IMG/VR virus record: IMGVR_UViG_3300021142_001973
Location: 1 to 33,002 of that record
Origin: a virus
Direction: 5' to 3' (one strand)
Length of the DNA: 33,002 nt
The notes under the pieces are model-generated. The model was not told the DNA's origin and searched no databases. It saw only the letters and a list, made by a program, of their open reading frames with translations. Position numbers and translations under genes: made by a program. Shown piece by piece: positions 5,786 through 14,321 of this stretch. Position 1 is the first letter of the stretch. Every line of letters begins with the position of its first letter.

Positions 5786-6253
5786 ATGAAAAAAGTACTA
5801 TTATCTGCAATCTTGGCAGTATTCGCAATTGGTGCAAGCGCACTAGAATTAGGCATTAATGCATCAAGCGATCGCAATGATGCAGATCATTCTAATGCAG
5901 GCTTTGGCTTGACATTAGGCCAGCATTTTGGTAAAGTAAGTGTAACTGGTGAAGTTGACTCTTATGCCAAAACTGGAATCACAAAGACCAGTGGTGTTGT
6001 TGGCTATGACGTTATGTCATTTGGTCCAGTAACTGCTACAGTTAAAGGTGGTGCAGTTTGGATTGATCAACAAACCAATGCCTACAACACAGTTAAGAAC
6101 AATGGCCTAGCTGGTTTATATGGCGCAGGTGTTAGTCTAGGTGTTGCCAAGAACATTGCTTTAACTGCTGATTATCGTTATCAAGTTGGTAATGACACTG
6201 TCAAGCGTTACAATGATAGTTCATACTTAGCAGGTGTTAAGTACTCGTTCTAA
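5786..6253 (+). CDS. Outer-membrane beta-barrel protein with signal peptide
   Basis: A 155-residue protein with a clear signal peptide (MKK, hydrophobic stretch, cleavage after ASA near residue 19), alternating beta-strand pattern, and a C-terminal YSF, the aromatic ending recognised by the BAM insertion machinery. It looks like a small 8-stranded OmpA/opacity-type barrel. AAGGAG at 5773-5778 supports the start. It is a single-gene transcription unit: own promoter, then a terminator at 6276. In a phage, an inserted outer-membrane protein could block receptors (superinfection exclusion, as proposed for Lom-like proteins) or alter host adhesion; that is inference. It implies a Gram-negative host. 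Confidence 0.85.
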   Translation: MKKVLLSAILAVFAIGASALELGINASSDRNDADHSNAGFGLTLGQHFGKVSVTGEVDSYAKTGITKTSGVVGYDVMSFGPVTATVKGGAVWIDQQTNAYNTVKNNGLAGLYGAGVSLGVAKNIALTADYRYQVGNDTVKRYNDSSYLAGVKYSF

Positions 6254-6275
6254 TCTAAATTAGGATAAACCAATT

Positions 6276-6298
6276 GCCCACTCTGGTGGGCTTTTTCT
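6276..6298 (+). terminator. Rho-independent terminator
   Basis: The perfect stem GCCCAC/GTGGGC encloses a 4-nt loop and is followed by TTTTTCTT, right after the outer-membrane protein gene. Confidence 0.9.
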
Positions 6299-6326
6299 TG
6301 ACTAAATTTTCTTGTTGTGTTATACT
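6298..6326 (+). promoter_or_regulatory. Sigma-70-type promoter at the left edge of the glycan island
   Basis: TTGACT (6298-6303), a 17-nt spacer and TATACT (6321-6326) precede the small gene at 6355, which has AAAGGA at 6344-6348. It probably also drives the next two genes. Confidence 0.75.
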
Positions 6327-6354
6327 AATGTTTTATAATCCTAAAGGAATCGTT

Positions 6355-6510
6355 ATGTTTGAAAGTTTAGAAATTAGAAAAGCCGCAAATGGTTTTATTT
6401 TAGTAGTAAATACAGAAGAGGAACAACGCGAATATGTTTATGATACAGAACGTAAATTACTGCGTGTTATCAAACAACATCTAGGCGAAAAAATAACAAA
6501 CGATGAGTGA
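6355..6510 (+). CDS. Small hypothetical protein
   Basis: A 51-residue protein starting MFESLEIRKAANGF. The start is set by the Shine-Dalgarno AAAGGA and the promoter just upstream, so the longer frame beginning in the terminator is rejected. It has alternating strand-like segments and a charged C-terminus. The next gene begins inside its last codons (8-nt overlap), so translation is probably coupled. No family recognised. Confidence 0.7.
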   Translation: MFESLEIRKAANGFILVVNTEEEQREYVYDTERKLLRVIKQHLGEKITNDE

Positions 6511-7150
6511 AATTCGAGAAGTCTTTACTGACATATATCAAAATAGAAAATGGGATCCGCAAGGGGTCGTGCTAGACTCAGTCAGTGGGCCTGGGTCAAC
6601 TATACAATACACATCAAATTTAAGAGCCGAACTACCACGGTTATTTGATACTTTTGGTATCACACGAGTATTTGATGCTCCTTGCGGTGATTTAAACTGG
6701 ATGAGTCACGTGCTTGACCAATGCCCCGACATAGAATACATTGGCGGGGATATTGTACCGGATCTAATTCGATCAAATATTGAAAAATTTGGTCAAAGGC
6801 CCCGTACACAATTTGTTGAAATAGATATCATACATGATGCATTACCCGATGCCGAGATCATGATATGTAGAGAATGTTTATTTCATTTTTCAAATGCAGA
6901 TATAAATTCATTCTTTCAAAATTTCGTAAAATCTAATATCGCCTCACTGCTGATCACATGTGACCTTGTGCCTGATGAAGCAAATTTTGATATCACAACC
7001 GGGGAATTTAGGCATGTTAATTTTTTTATAGATCCTTGGAATTTTTCTAGAGATTACATATATCAAATCAATGATTGGCCCTATTCCACACCAGCATGTA
7101 GACAGATGTACATGTGGAGCCAAGATCAAATAGCCAATTTTATCAAATGA
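6503..7150 (+). CDS. Class I SAM-dependent methyltransferase
   Basis: A 215-residue protein with the SAM-binding motif I DAPCGDLNWM (near 59-68), an acidic turn in IGGDIV and a motif IV-like segment MICRECLFHF, where the acceptor-side residues would lie. This fits small methyltransferases found in phage and bacterial polysaccharide loci. The acceptor is unknown; a sugar or a small molecule is most likely from context. It overlaps the preceding small gene by 8 nt and the next gene by ATGA. Confidence 0.82.
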   Translation: MSEIREVFTDIYQNRKWDPQGVVLDSVSGPGSTIQYTSNLRAELPRLFDTFGITRVFDAPCGDLNWMSHVLDQCPDIEYIGGDIVPDLIRSNIEKFGQRPRTQFVEIDIIHDALPDAEIMICRECLFHFSNADINSFFQNFVKSNIASLLITCDLVPDEANFDITTGEFRHVNFFIDPWNFSRDYIYQINDWPYSTPACRQMYMWSQDQIANFIK

Positions 7151-8100
7151 AAGTTTTATTCCACACCACTGAAATGAATTTGAGAGGTACTGCTGTTGCG
7201 GTACTTGACTATGCAAGATACAATCAAGAGATACTGGGCAACGAAAGTGTAATATCTTATTGTGCAGATGCACAGTCTGGTAACGGTGATGGCGGAAACG
7301 AACAGTCAGTTATAGAAAAAGCAAGAAGTATTTGCGAAGTTAGACAGGTGTACAACAGTCAATTCAATCCGGTATGTTCGGGTATTGATGTTGCTTATTA
7401 TTTGAGATCGGGATACGTTGAACCTGACGCACCACTGCCCGATGTTCGTACCGCAGTACATGTTATATTTCAGTTTTATCAACCGCACGGTGATAGATAT
7501 GCTTACATAAGTGAGTGGTTAAGTAATAGAATGACGGGTGGTACTTGCCCACATGTGCACCATATTGTTCAACTGCCTGACCCCAATGCCAACTTTAGAC
7601 AACAATTGGGAATACCAGCCGACAAAATTGTTATTGGTCGCCATGGTGGTAAGAGCACGTTTGATATACCATATGCCCATCAAGCAGTGGCTGAAATATT
7701 GCGTAATAATACTGACTATGTGTTTGTGTTCTTAAACACCAATCGTTTTATTGAACACCCGAACGTGATCTATCTAGATCCCATGACTGATCTACAAACA
7801 AAATCAAATTACATCAACATGTGTGATGCATTTGTGCAAGCCAAAACCGCTGGGGAAAGTTTTGGATTGGCACCTTGTGAAAGTCTATATTTCAATAAAC
7901 CCACATTTTGCTTTAATGGTGGGGTAGATCAATTTCATCTTGATTATTTGAAGGATACTGGACTGTTATATAACAACACACAGGATCTAGTGGAAAAGTT
8001 ATACAACTATCGTAGTTTTGATAAACAATACAGCAATATAGTAGCAAGATTCAATCCGGCCACGGTCATGCAGCAGTTCAAAGATATATTTTTGTCTTGA
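7147..8100 (+). CDS. Glycosyltransferase, GT4-like (GT-B fold)
   Basis: A 317-residue protein starting MKVLFHTTEMNLRGTAVA at the ATGA overlap with the methyltransferase; upstream extension is not needed. The C-terminal half has the GT4 signature E-x7-E in AGESFGLAPCESLYF (near 241-255), where the two Glu contact the nucleotide-sugar, and a conserved G-R-H-G-G-K phosphate-binding loop near the middle. It would transfer a sugar from a nucleotide donor. Donor and acceptor are not readable. Its stop codon directly abuts the stop of the leftward operon. Confidence 0.82.
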   Translation: MKVLFHTTEMNLRGTAVAVLDYARYNQEILGNESVISYCADAQSGNGDGGNEQSVIEKARSICEVRQVYNSQFNPVCSGIDVAYYLRSGYVEPDAPLPDVRTAVHVIFQFYQPHGDRYAYISEWLSNRMTGGTCPHVHHIVQLPDPNANFRQQLGIPADKIVIGRHGGKSTFDIPYAHQAVAEILRNNTDYVFVFLNTNRFIEHPNVIYLDPMTDLQTKSNYINMCDAFVQAKTAGESFGLAPCESLYFNKPTFCFNGGVDQFHLDYLKDTGLLYNNTQDLVEKLYNYRSFDKQYSNIVARFNPATVMQQFKDIFLS

Positions 8101-9048
8101 TTACCAAATAAAGTTTTTAACGTAATACGAAACTATTTCTTTTAGTTTAGTATCAAAATCGGCCTTGGGCGACCACCCCAGGGCTTTTATTTTGTCGTCG
8201 TTGATGGCATAACGTACATCTTGGCCTTGACGCTTTATAGTGCCGTCGATAAATGTTGCATAATCATATAAATCACTGTCGTGATTGAGATACTCGTCAA
8301 TGATTTTGTGTGCAATCACTATGTTTTGTTCTTCGTAGTTGCCAGATATATTGTAGATATCGTTTTGTACTCCGGCGTTGATCAATGTTATGATAGCATT
8401 GGCTGTATCCTCGGCATGCAACCAGGTGCGTCGAGGTAACCCAGCATCGTGTAGTGGTATGGCTCTGCCTAGACTCAGGCACTTGATACTTTTGGGGATA
8501 AACTTTTCTATATATTGCCCAACCCCGTAATTGTTTGTGGGGCGAACAATCAAGTAAGGGACCGAGTAAGTCCTGGCCCATGCCAGTATCAATTGATCTG
8601 CGGCTGCTTTTGTTGCACTGTAAGGATTGCTGGGTTTTAGTAAATCGGTTTCTACATGAAATCCATCAACCAAATCGCCGTAGACTTCGTCGGTGCTAAA
8701 ATGCAACAATGTGGGCTTGTGTTTTGAGTTTTTAATTAGTTCCAGTAAATGATGTACACCATTGATGTTACTACGCAAAAATACCGCACTGCTGGCAATA
8801 CTGTTGTCCACGTGTGTTTCGGCAGCAGTATTGATAACATAATCACATTCGTACAATCGTTCTATGTGATTTATATCGGCTCGTTCGTAGGTGAAGTTCG
8901 AATATCGTGCAAAATCTTCGGGCCTACTAGTAGCTGCGTAAGTTTCTGCGTCAACGCCACGCACATGCCACCCCTGCTCTAGACAGGCACGAGTCACATG
9001 TGATCCTATAAATCCCAAACATCCGGTAACATATACTACACGTTTCAT
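8101..9048 (-). CDS. dTDP-glucose 4,6-dehydratase-like (RmlB family)
   Basis: An extended SDR of 315 residues, close to RmlB length. It shows TGCLGFIGSH (residues 8-17), AETHVDNS, the catalytic region STDEVYG, YSATKAAAD with the Tyr-Lys pair, RPTNNYG and a C-terminal RYAINDDKIKALGW segment typical of RmlB, where the substrate nucleotide is bound. The expected reaction is NDP-glucose to NDP-4-keto-6-deoxyglucose. It overlaps the transketolase gene by 4 nt and is the last gene of the leftward operon. A second, divergent paralogue is at 13275. Confidence 0.9.
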   Translation of the reverse strand: MKRVVYVTGCLGFIGSHVTRACLEQGWHVRGVDAETYAATSRPEDFARYSNFTYERADINHIERLYECDYVINTAAETHVDNSIASSAVFLRSNINGVHHLLELIKNSKHKPTLLHFSTDEVYGDLVDGFHVETDLLKPSNPYSATKAAADQLILAWARTYSVPYLIVRPTNNYGVGQYIEKFIPKSIKCLSLGRAIPLHDAGLPRRTWLHAEDTANAIITLINAGVQNDIYNISGNYEEQNIVIAHKIIDEYLNHDSDLYDYATFIDGTIKRQGQDVRYAINDDKIKALGWSPKADFDTKLKEIVSYYVKNFIW

Positions 9049-9527
9049 ATTTTTCTCGTTAAATTCAAGTATGCTGGACTGGCACTGTTGATCCAGGTAT
9101 CAAAGTCAGTTTTTAGTTCCGACAGGTCTTTTGGCTTGTGTATCGCAATATTTGGCAGTGATTTTAATACTGCTTCGTCGTCGTCGGCCCAGTGAGTTAT
9201 GCCATCGTGACTGTAGTCTCGATCTCGACCTGACCCCAATAGTTTGACTGGTATTTGTTCGTAGTTTACATAGTTACGCAGAAATTCAAAAGGCCTATAC
9301 AGCAAAAAACTACTCATGCTATAACACACAGGAACAAGTCCTTCTTCGGCCATGCCAATCGCTACACCAATCATGAGTTGTTCAGCAGCACCCACATTGT
9401 AAAATCTATCGGGATAGGCATTGCGAATATCATCCAATATGCCAAATCCTAGGTCAGCGGTGATTACACGAATACGATCATTGATACTCATTTCTTCTAG
9501 TAGTAATGCTGCACATTCTTTTCTCAT
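9045..9527 (-). CDS. Transketolase, C-terminal (pyrimidine-binding) subunit
   Basis: A 160-residue protein matching only the pyrimidine-binding domain of transketolase/DXS-type enzymes: ITADLGFG near the start, and GAAEQLMIGVAIGMAEEG (46-63), containing the Glu (E49) that activates thiamine diphosphate. The usual third C-terminal domain is absent. It overlaps the N-terminal subunit gene by 4 nt, so the two form a split enzyme. In sugar clusters such pairs can add a two-carbon ketol unit to a keto-sugar. Confidence 0.88.
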   Translation of the reverse strand: MRKECAALLLEEMSINDRIRVITADLGFGILDDIRNAYPDRFYNVGAAEQLMIGVAIGMAEEGLVPVCYSMSSFLLYRPFEFLRNYVNYEQIPVKLLGSGRDRDYSHDGITHWADDDEAVLKSLPNIAIHKPKDLSELKTDFDTWINSASPAYLNLTRKI

Positions 9528-10168
9528 TTTTGCTCCGGATATAGCAATTGATAATCTTCGGATTTGAGCACATAATAATGTGTCAGTAGGTCCTTGGCAA
9601 ACGGAAACACCGGTGGCTGACTTATTTTAAATTTTATACGCGGCATAAACACTGCAAGCCGTGAAACCAAGGCAGAGTTATCAATTTTGTCATATGCCCC
9701 CATGCCGTTTATGTTGACATAAACTTCGATGTTGTCAACTTTGTTGTCGGTTATAAATCTTAAACTTTCCCATATACTGCCTTCAGCACATTCGCCGTCA
9801 CTGATCATGCAATACACTTTTTTATCTGGGGTAGCCAATGCGTGTCCGATTGCAATTGGTAATCCTGATCCCAGGCTACCGGTACTGCAATGCAGATGAT
9901 TGTCTAGATCTTTTCCGGGATGTATACCGTGTTTTTCCAATAGAGCAACCGGATTGACACCATAGTGATATTCTAGTACCACATACAGTGCAAGACCGGC
10001 GTGGCCGTTGCTGAGAATAAAAACTTCATTGTCTTGTTTCTTATTGTAAATTTCTTCAATTATGGGCAATGCACTCAGTGTGCTACTTAGATGGCTTAAT
10101 TTTTGTTGATACGTGAGATCAATCAATCTTCGTGTCATTGTTTCCAGTGGAGTTGGTAGTAGTGCCAT
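9524..10168 (-). CDS. Transketolase, N-terminal (TPP-binding) subunit
   Basis: A 214-residue protein covering the thiamine-diphosphate domain. It has LSNGHAG (52-58), CSTGSLGSGLPIAIG (94-108) and the TPP/Mg motif that begins SDGECAEG (123-130) and ends near N153. The ATG at 10168 is used; an in-frame TTG at 10183 lies inside the preceding gene. The domain is somewhat short for a bacterial split transketolase. It partners with the C-terminal subunit next door. Thiamine-dependent two-carbon transfer is well supported; the acceptor is unknown. Confidence 0.88.
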   Translation of the reverse strand: MALLPTPLETMTRRLIDLTYQQKLSHLSSTLSALPIIEEIYNKKQDNEVFILSNGHAGLALYVVLEYHYGVNPVALLEKHGIHPGKDLDNHLHCSTGSLGSGLPIAIGHALATPDKKVYCMISDGECAEGSIWESLRFITDNKVDNIEVYVNINGMGAYDKIDNSALVSRLAVFMPRIKFKISQPPVFPFAKDLLTHYYVLKSEDYQLLYPEQK

Positions 10169-10169
10169 T

Positions 10170-10880
10170 CTATTTCCAGGCAAACAGTTGATCGTGTATA
10201 ATGTATTCTACGTTGTACCCGGCATTTTTTAATATGCTGCCGATCCGACGACGGTTAGTTTCTAAATTCCCGGGCCACTTGGCCAAATCTCGATCAGTTT
10301 GGTGTACTTCCACAATCCAACTACCAATTTTATTCTTTACAGGGTCAACAGTTTCTTCGGTGATGGCCAATACTTCTGCACCTTCTATGTCACACTTTAA
10401 AAAATCTACAAAATTCAAATGATATTCATCTAAGACATCGACAATTCTTTTGGTACCAACATCAACAGATACATCGGTATCTGTTTCATACATGATACTG
10501 TTGCAAGTTGAAGACCCGTGTATATTTAATTTTAGTACACCGACCGAATCGCTTAATGCACTTGGGTCTAATATTATATTATTAAATTGCTGGGTAAGTT
10601 GTTCAAACACATATTGATTTCTTGGATCGGGCTCTATGGCAATAACTTTGCTTGCTCGATCCTGGGCATATATGCTGAATATTCCAATATTGGCACCGCA
10701 ATCGATTATCACGGCCCCATCATTTTTGGGCATGAATCGATCATGTATGCCACTATTGATTTGTTGTATTAAAAAATCTGAATGATTGGCTTTATTCAAA
10801 AACCAGTCCGATATAATTTGGTCGTTATTTTCTATTGTTACTTCTGCACCTGTTCGTGTTTTGATAGTTTTTGTTATCAT
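10170..10880 (-). CDS. FkbM-type methyltransferase
   Basis: A 236-residue protein with IDCGANIGIFSIYA (near 59-72, SAM motif I), AIEPDP (motif II acidic turn) and the FkbM hallmark FLKCDIEGAE (near 159-168). FkbM enzymes O-methylate hydroxyls, including sugars in surface polysaccharides. It overlaps the epimerase-like gene upstream by 4 nt, and ends 1 nt before the transketolase start. A second FkbM-like gene lies at 18268. Confidence 0.88.
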   Translation of the reverse strand: MITKTIKTRTGAEVTIENNDQIISDWFLNKANHSDFLIQQINSGIHDRFMPKNDGAVIIDCGANIGIFSIYAQDRASKVIAIEPDPRNQYVFEQLTQQFNNIILDPSALSDSVGVLKLNIHGSSTCNSIMYETDTDVSVDVGTKRIVDVLDEYHLNFVDFLKCDIEGAEVLAITEETVDPVKNKIGSWIVEVHQTDRDLAKWPGNLETNRRRIGSILKNAGYNVEYIIHDQLFAWK

Positions 10881-11707
10881 AGTGTACTCATTTTTTCTAT
10901 AAAGTGTCGAATCCCCAAATCCAATGTAAATTGTACATTATAATCAAAATTATTAGATGCTTTGCTTGTATCGCAAACCCAGACTCGATTTTCAAATGCT
11001 TTGCTTAATTCTGCTATCTTAGACACCGGAGCAGTTTGCCCGGTGATCTTTTCAAATTTTGTCAACAGGTCAAAATTACTTATCTGCATTCCGGATCCAA
11101 AATTTATAATTTCCCCCGGTGCCAGATCCCAGTGCAACAACATTAGGTCAATGCCACGCACAAAGTCGTCGATATAGATAAAATCGTGCCAGCCCTGGTA
11201 CAGAGTCATTGGCTCATCATGATAAAAAGCACGATACAGTCTTGGAAACAGCCGGTGTTCCCGTTCGCCGGGACCGTATACACTATACGGTCTTGCTATC
11301 CAAATAGGCAAGTTGAATTGTCGTGCCCAGCCCTGGCACATCAAGGTACCGGCACCCTTGGTACCTTGATAAAAATCCACAGGTTTTAACAAGGTATCTT
11401 CGCTTGTGGCATGATCAGTTGGGCCATATTCGCTGCTGCTACCAATCTGTACCATGCGGCACCATTGTTCACTGTTCTTAACATATTCCAAGCAGGTGTA
11501 GGTCATGACAATGTTACTGTCAAACATTGATCCAGGATCATAAATTTCTGCAGCACTGTGTATGATATTGTCCGGAGCAAATTTTTCTAAAGCAGTTTGT
11601 AAATCCTCGCCACGGCGGTATGCATACACTTCGTGTCCAAGCCGTTGATAATAGGCCACCAAATTTGAACCAATAAAGCCCGTTGATCCAGTGATAAATG
11701 TTTTCAT
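10877..11707 (-). CDS. NAD-dependent epimerase/dehydratase (extended SDR)
   Basis: A 276-residue protein starting MKTFITGSTGFIGSNLV with the Rossmann motif TGSTGFIG at 7-14, GSSSEYGP holding the catalytic Ser/Thr region, YQGTKGAG with the Tyr-Lys pair, and RPYSVYGPGE. It belongs with GDP/dTDP-sugar epimerases and reductases. The exact reaction (4-reductase or epimerase) cannot be decided. Its overlaps on both sides place it in the same leftward operon as the split transketolase. Confidence 0.87.
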   Translation of the reverse strand: MKTFITGSTGFIGSNLVAYYQRLGHEVYAYRRGEDLQTALEKFAPDNIIHSAAEIYDPGSMFDSNIVMTYTCLEYVKNSEQWCRMVQIGSSSEYGPTDHATSEDTLLKPVDFYQGTKGAGTLMCQGWARQFNLPIWIARPYSVYGPGEREHRLFPRLYRAFYHDEPMTLYQGWHDFIYIDDFVRGIDLMLLHWDLAPGEIINFGSGMQISNFDLLTKFEKITGQTAPVSKIAELSKAFENRVWVCDTSKASNNFDYNVQFTLDLGIRHFIEKMSTL

Positions 11708-12351
11708 CTTGTGATTTGAGAAATTATTTTGGGTGCTCGATCAATTCTAACAGATTTATCAATTCCGGGCCAGTGAATAATCCAATCACCAATGTCCCAC
11801 TCGCCTTTGTTCTCAAATATATCTTTTTTTACATAGTCGGCAAATGGGCCGTATGCAGGTGGATCGTAACTGTTCATGTATTTTTGCTCTACAATTTTAA
11901 CAGTGTCAGAATAATCTGCCACAGTGTCAATTATGACCTGTTGTTCAGCCCATTCGTGTGTTTTGTATTCGGGCTCAGAATCCATGATCATTTGCAAGTA
12001 AGCACGACCTTTTGCACTATTACGTACCAAAAAATTTCCGCTGTTGATGTTAAGCCTATCGACTGGAACGATAAAGTGGTAGTCGTTGTCGATTCGGTCT
12101 TCTATTCGTATTCGTAAATTGGTAATAGTTGCATCACATTCGGTAAACAATAACCATTCTATATCAGGATACTGATCAAACAAGTCCAAAACAAATCCAA
12201 TTTTATTGAATCCCATGCATTCGCTGTACCGTTTTTCTTTGAGCACAAAGAATCGATAGCCATATCGATCACAGTATTCCTGTTTTGGTGGATCTGTTAT
12301 ATCGGCTAGGTCTTGATAATTGTCGGTATTGAGACTGGCAACTGCGTACAT
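11704..12351 (-). CDS. Glycosyltransferase, GT34/GMA12-like
   Basis: A 215-residue protein resembling the galactosyltransferase GMA12/MNN10 group. An acidic ECDATI motif (near 71-76) stands where these GT-A enzymes have their metal-binding Asp residues, followed by NSGNFLVRNS (near 101-110), and HWPG near 193-196. It is the first gene of the leftward operon, with AAGGAA about 5 nt before its ATG. Donor sugar unknown. Confidence 0.72.
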   Translation of the reverse strand: MYAVASLNTDNYQDLADITDPPKQEYCDRYGYRFFVLKEKRYSECMGFNKIGFVLDLFDQYPDIEWLLFTECDATITNLRIRIEDRIDNDYHFIVPVDRLNINSGNFLVRNSAKGRAYLQMIMDSEPEYKTHEWAEQQVIIDTVADYSDTVKIVEQKYMNSYDPPAYGPFADYVKKDIFENKGEWDIGDWIIHWPGIDKSVRIDRAPKIISQITR

Positions 12352-12401
12352 TGCGTTCCTTGAAAATATTTTGTATAATATTTATTATACTTAAATACTC
12401 A
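12351..12401. promoter_or_regulatory. Divergent promoter region with TATAAT palindrome
   Basis: An 8-bp inverted repeat, GTATAATA and TATTATAC separated by TT (12373-12390), places a TATAAT on each strand. On the plus strand TTGCGT (12351-12356) lies 17 nt upstream of TATAAT (12374-12379). The minus -35 is poor. Late-motif-like octamers AATAAATA (minus, 12379-12386) and CTTAAATA (plus, 12390-12397) overlap. The region would fire both glycan operons and could be a shared operator. Confidence 0.65.
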
Positions 12402-13271
12402 ATGAAAATATACGACTGTTTTACCTTTTATAATGAACTAGATCTACTAGAGCTCAGACTGTCTGAACTCTATGATTTAGTTGATTATTTTGTCTTGGTT
12501 GAAGCCAACACCACATACACTTCAAGACCAAAGCCGTTTTATTTTGAACAAAACAAAGATCGTTATGCTCCTTGGTTGGACAAGATTATTCATGTACAGG
12601 TAGAAGACATGCCGCATCACCCCGATGCTTGGGTAAATGATAGATTTCAACGAGATCAAATTTATCGTGGCATAAAAAATGCCGATGACAATGATTTGAT
12701 TTTGGTTAGTGATTTAGATGAGATCATTCGACCAGAAGCAATCAAGCATATGGCAACCAGTGATCAAACCATATATGCGTTACGCATGCCCATATACAAT
12801 TTTAAATTTAACTACATGAAGGTCAACCCCGATCGTTACAATATTTGGGGTATGGCCGGTAAAAGATTTTTATTTGAAGACCTTAAACCTGATGCATTTC
12901 GAGCACTACGATTTAACTTCTTTGATAAACCTTACCAATTTGTCAATGATGGTTGTGAAGTAATTGAACATGGCGGGTGGCATTTTGGCTACATGGGCAA
13001 CAAAGAATGGTTGTTGGACAAAGCAATAAGCTTTGCACACACCGAAGTTAACACCCCGGAATTTTTAGCACAAATCGATCCCGAAGCCAGTATTGCCAAA
13101 GGCACAAGTTGGCAACAAAATAGTTCAGACCAATACTGTATAGTTAAACTTGATGATTACTTTCCACGAGCATTGGTCAGCAATCAATCTAAATATAAAA
13201 ACTTTATTCTAGATTATTCGGGAAACACCAAAGCACTTGACATTTTACCAAAATATCCTTATAATACCTAA
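12402..13271 (+). CDS. Glycosyltransferase family 17
   Basis: A 289-residue protein matching GT17 (beta-1,4-N-acetylglucosaminyltransferase III-like): MKIYDCFTFYNELDLLELRL at the N-terminus, FVLVEANTTYT, the segment PHHPDAWVNDRFQRDQIYRG, and a metal-binding type VSDLDEI motif near 103-109. GT17 members occur widely in bacterial and phage glycan loci. The ATG at 12402 is chosen because the upstream extension would run through the promoter palindrome. It is the first gene of the rightward operon. Confidence 0.88.
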   Translation: MKIYDCFTFYNELDLLELRLSELYDLVDYFVLVEANTTYTSRPKPFYFEQNKDRYAPWLDKIIHVQVEDMPHHPDAWVNDRFQRDQIYRGIKNADDNDLILVSDLDEIIRPEAIKHMATSDQTIYALRMPIYNFKFNYMKVNPDRYNIWGMAGKRFLFEDLKPDAFRALRFNFFDKPYQFVNDGCEVIEHGGWHFGYMGNKEWLLDKAISFAHTEVNTPEFLAQIDPEASIAKGTSWQQNSSDQYCIVKLDDYFPRALVSNQSKYKNFILDYSGNTKALDILPKYPYNT

Positions 13272-13274
13272 TAT

Positions 13275-14321
13275 ATGAAAAAATCAAAAATAGTTTTAAT
13301 TACTGGTGGTGCCGGCTTTATTGCACACCACGTTATCGATAAAATTTTAAAGGACACCACGTGGAATATTGTTTGTCTTGATCGTTTGGACATAAGTGGT
13401 AATCTAAATAGATTACACGATATGTTACAAGATCACGATCCAAAAATGATTGCAAGCCGACTGCGTATTATATTTCATGATCTCAAAGCAGAAATAAACA
13501 GTCAGATAGTTAACGATATTGGTCCAGTTGATATAATACTGCATCTTGCAGCCGGTTCGCATGTGGACCGTAGCATTACCTATCCCATGGAGTTTGTGCA
13601 AGACAATGTAGTGGGCACAGTCAACATGCTAGATTACGCACGCAAGAATCATCCCAATTTGGAACGCTTTGTTTATTTTTCCACTGACGAAATATTTGGT
13701 GTTGCTCCCCCAGGGGTGAGTTATCGCGAGTATGATCGTTACAACAGTACCAATCCCTACAGTGCCAGCAAGGCTGCTGCAGAAGAATTCTGTGTTGCTT
13801 ATGAAAACACTTATAAAATGCCGATTGTGGTAACACATACCATGAATGTGTTTGGTGAACGTCAACATCCAGAGAAGTTTATCCCGGGAACCATACAAAA
13901 GGTACGTGATGGCGAAAAAGTGATCATTCACGCCAATCCCGAACGTACCGAAGCCGGTACTAGAATGTATATTCATGCACGTGATGTGGCTGAGGGCTTG
14001 ATGTTTATTTTGAATACTTTGCCTAAAGACTATCGACATACCGGTGACTATGGTCATGCACACTGCCCTAAATTTAATTTAGTGGGCACAGAAGAAATTG
14101 ATAATCTAACACTGGCCGAAATGATCGCTCGAGCAGTTGGTAAAAAACTCATATACGAAATGATTGATTTTCATGGCAGTCGACCCGGGCATGATTTACG
14201 ATATGCACTGGACGGCGGCTTGCTTACTAGACTGGGATGGCAGCCAAAAATTAAATTAAGCGAACGCATACACGATATGGTTCAATGGACATTGGAGAAT
14301 CCGAGATGGTTAAGAAAGTAA
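13275..14321 (+). CDS. Nucleotide-sugar 4,6-dehydratase-like SDR
   Basis: A 348-residue extended SDR, RmlB-length. It has TGGAGFIAHHV (10-20), LAAGSHVDRS, the catalytic STDEIFG, YSASKAAAEE with Tyr/Lys, and NVFGERQHPEKFIP as in RmlB-type dehydratases; a terminal RPGHDLRYALDGG segment fits substrate-nucleotide binding. It differs clearly from the paralogue at 8101 and is preceded 3 nt earlier by the GT17 stop. Likely product: NDP-4-keto-6-deoxyhexose. The next gene starts inside its last codons. Confidence 0.88.
   Translation: MKKSKIVLITGGAGFIAHHVIDKILKDTTWNIVCLDRLDISGNLNRLHDMLQDHDPKMIASRLRIIFHDLKAEINSQIVNDIGPVDIILHLAAGSHVDRSITYPMEFVQDNVVGTVNMLDYARKNHPNLERFVYFSTDEIFGVAPPGVSYREYDRYNSTNPYSASKAAAEEFCVAYENTYKMPIVVTHTMNVFGERQHPEKFIPGTIQKVRDGEKVIIHANPERTEAGTRMYIHARDVAEGLMFILNTLPKDYRHTGDYGHAHCPKFNLVGTEEIDNLTLAEMIARAVGKKLIYEMIDFHGSRPGHDLRYALDGGLLTRLGWQPKIKLSERIHDMVQWTLENPRWLRK

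Noticed and set aside
12351-12401. N-terminal extension of the GT17 protein to 12351
   Set aside because: It would translate the divergent promoter palindrome, adds a non-homologous hydrophobic leader, and the family start pattern is at 12402.
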